In this document: one piece after another, positions 63,337 through 64,000 of the stretch
How positions within the stretch are numbered: the first letter of the stretch is position 1
Layout: each line of letters opens with the position of its first letter
NCBI GenBank assembly: GCA_020622085.1
Contig: JAHRYM010000001.1
Location: 248,001-312,000 of the forward strand
DNA from: Paracoccaceae bacterium
GTDB lineage: Bacteria > Pseudomonadota > Alphaproteobacteria > Rhodobacterales > Rhodobacteraceae
Direction of reading: 5' to 3'
Length of the DNA stretch: 64,000 bases
Made by a program: the position numbers and the translations under genes
The notes under the pieces: generated by a model
What the model was told of the DNA's origin: nothing
Seen by the model: the letters and a program-made list of their open reading frames with translations, nothing else
The model's database searches: none

Positions 63337-64000
63337 ATGGAAGCGGCTCAGCGCCCCTATCGCTCGGTGCTCTATATTCCCGGCTCGAAGGAACGGGCGC
63401 TGGAAAAGGCCACCGGGCTTGCCGCCGATGCGATCATCTTCGATCTGGAAGACGCGGTTGCACCCGATGAAAAAGCCTCGGCGCGCGATCTGCTGGTGAA
63501 GGTGCTGGCTTCGCAGGATTACGGCCATCGGGCGCGGATCGTGCGCATCAACGGCTTCGATACCGAATGGGGCCGCGCCGATGCGGCGGCTTTTGCCGAC
63601 CACCCGAATGTCGATGCGATCCTTGTCCCGAAGGTCAGCCGCACCGCCGATCTGGACGCTGTGGCCGCCGTCACGGGCGACAAGCCGCTTTGGGCGATGA
63701 TGGAAACCGCGCTCGGGATGCTCAATGCTGCGGAAATCGCCGGGAACCCGCGTCTTCAGGGCATGGTCATGGGTACCAACGACCTGGCGAAGGAACTGGG
63801 CAGCCGCTTCCGCGCCGACCGGCTGCCGATGCAGGCGGGCTTGGGCCTTTGCCTCCTGGCCGCCAGGGCGCATGGCCGGGTGATTGTCGATGGCGTCTAC
63901 AATGCCTTCAAGGATGACGAAGGACTGCGCGCCGAATGCCAGCAGGGCCGCGACATGGGCTTTGACGGCAAGACGCTGATCCATCCCGCGCAGCTTGAGA
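63337..64000 (+). CDS. mcl2: (3S)-malyl-CoA thioesterase-like protein (CitE family), cut by window end
   Basis: The first 221 residues of a CitE/HpcH-type protein are present. It opens RPYRSVLYIPGSKERALEKA, then DAIIFDLEDAVAPDEK (metal-site Glu-Asp), VRINGFDTEWGRAD, LVPKVSR and LWAMMETALGMLNAAEIA. It continues MGTNDLAKELGSRF and GFDGKTLIHPAQLE. These match Mcl2 of Rhodobacter, which hydrolyses (3S)-malyl-CoA to malate in the ethylmalonyl-CoA pathway. A malyl-CoA or citramalyl-CoA lyase is the close alternative. GAGGAG lies 7–12 bases before the ATG. The remaining ~65 residues lie beyond the window. Confidence 0.85.
   Translation, partial: MEAAQRPYRSVLYIPGSKERALEKATGLAADAIIFDLEDAVAPDEKASARDLLVKVLASQDYGHRARIVRINGFDTEWGRADAAAFADHPNVDAILVPKVSRTADLDAVAAVTGDKPLWAMMETALGMLNAAEIAGNPRLQGMVMGTNDLAKELGSRFRADRLPMQAGLGLCLLAARAHGRVIVDGVYNAFKDDEGLRAECQQGRDMGFDGKTLIHPAQLE

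Overview
The window looks like chromosomal DNA of an alphaproteobacterium of the Rhodobacterales/Rhodobacteraceae type. The evidence is GC-rich coding DNA, the mdh–sucC–sucD–sucA–sucB–lpd gene order, a class I lysyl-tRNA synthetase, a CitE-like protein resembling (3S)-malyl-CoA thioesterase (Mcl2), and the tmoXWV–tdm trimethylamine N-oxide (TMAO) catabolic cluster. No rRNA, tRNA or CRISPR array was recognised.

Layout. (1) 1–5.7 kb is a three-layer nest of insertion sequences. An old, internally deleted IS21-type element (123–5689) was hit by a second IS21-type element (439–5036). The end of that second element was hit by an IS1595/ISXO2-type element (461–2508) carrying a P63C-domain passenger gene. 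The second element's istA also contains two short hairpin insertions with the same 13-nt loop but unrelated stems. (2) 5.7–17 kb holds a TorT/TorS/TorR-type periplasmic-sensor phosphorelay next to tmoX–tmoW–tmoV–tdm. This reads as a TMAO-sensing system wired to TMAO import and demethylation; no TMAO reductase is present. (3) 17.2–20.1 kb holds a decayed IS5-like element and an apparently intact IS110/IS1111-type element. (4) 20.1–30.9 kb holds housekeeping and stress genes: a GH25 lysozyme lipoprotein, a small ORF, a universal stress protein behind a perfect FNR box, a DUF2892 membrane protein behind a SqrR/BigR-like operator, cold-shock protein, YjdM/PhnA-like protein, PagL-like lipid A deacylase, EttA, a GNAT enzyme, nadD, dacB, a TerB-like protein and lysK. 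(5) 31–49.6 kb holds a beta-helix protein, a PNPOx-like protein, a SulP transporter, acs–adk, an MHS-family transporter with a large extra loop, truA, ycjX–GNAT–ycjF, a DUF2339 membrane protein and a two-domain glycosyltransferase. (6) 49.6–62.3 kb, all on the minus strand, is the TCA block: mdh, a secreted protein of unknown function, then sucC, a lipoprotein, a sulfotransferase-like gene, sucD, sucA, sucB, a small ORF and lpd. Upstream of sucC is a striking double palindrome. (7) 62.5–64 kb holds a TauE/SafE permease and the start of the mcl2-like gene, cut by the window edge.

How the genes fit together. TorT/TorS/TorR probably sense TMAO and control tmoXWV–tdm, whose products import TMAO and split it to dimethylamine and formaldehyde. 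The suc/lpd/mdh block supplies the 2-oxoglutarate-to-malate arm of the TCA cycle. acs and the mcl2-like gene fit C2 and glyoxylate metabolism. All database-style assignments are from memory of protein families; no searches were run.
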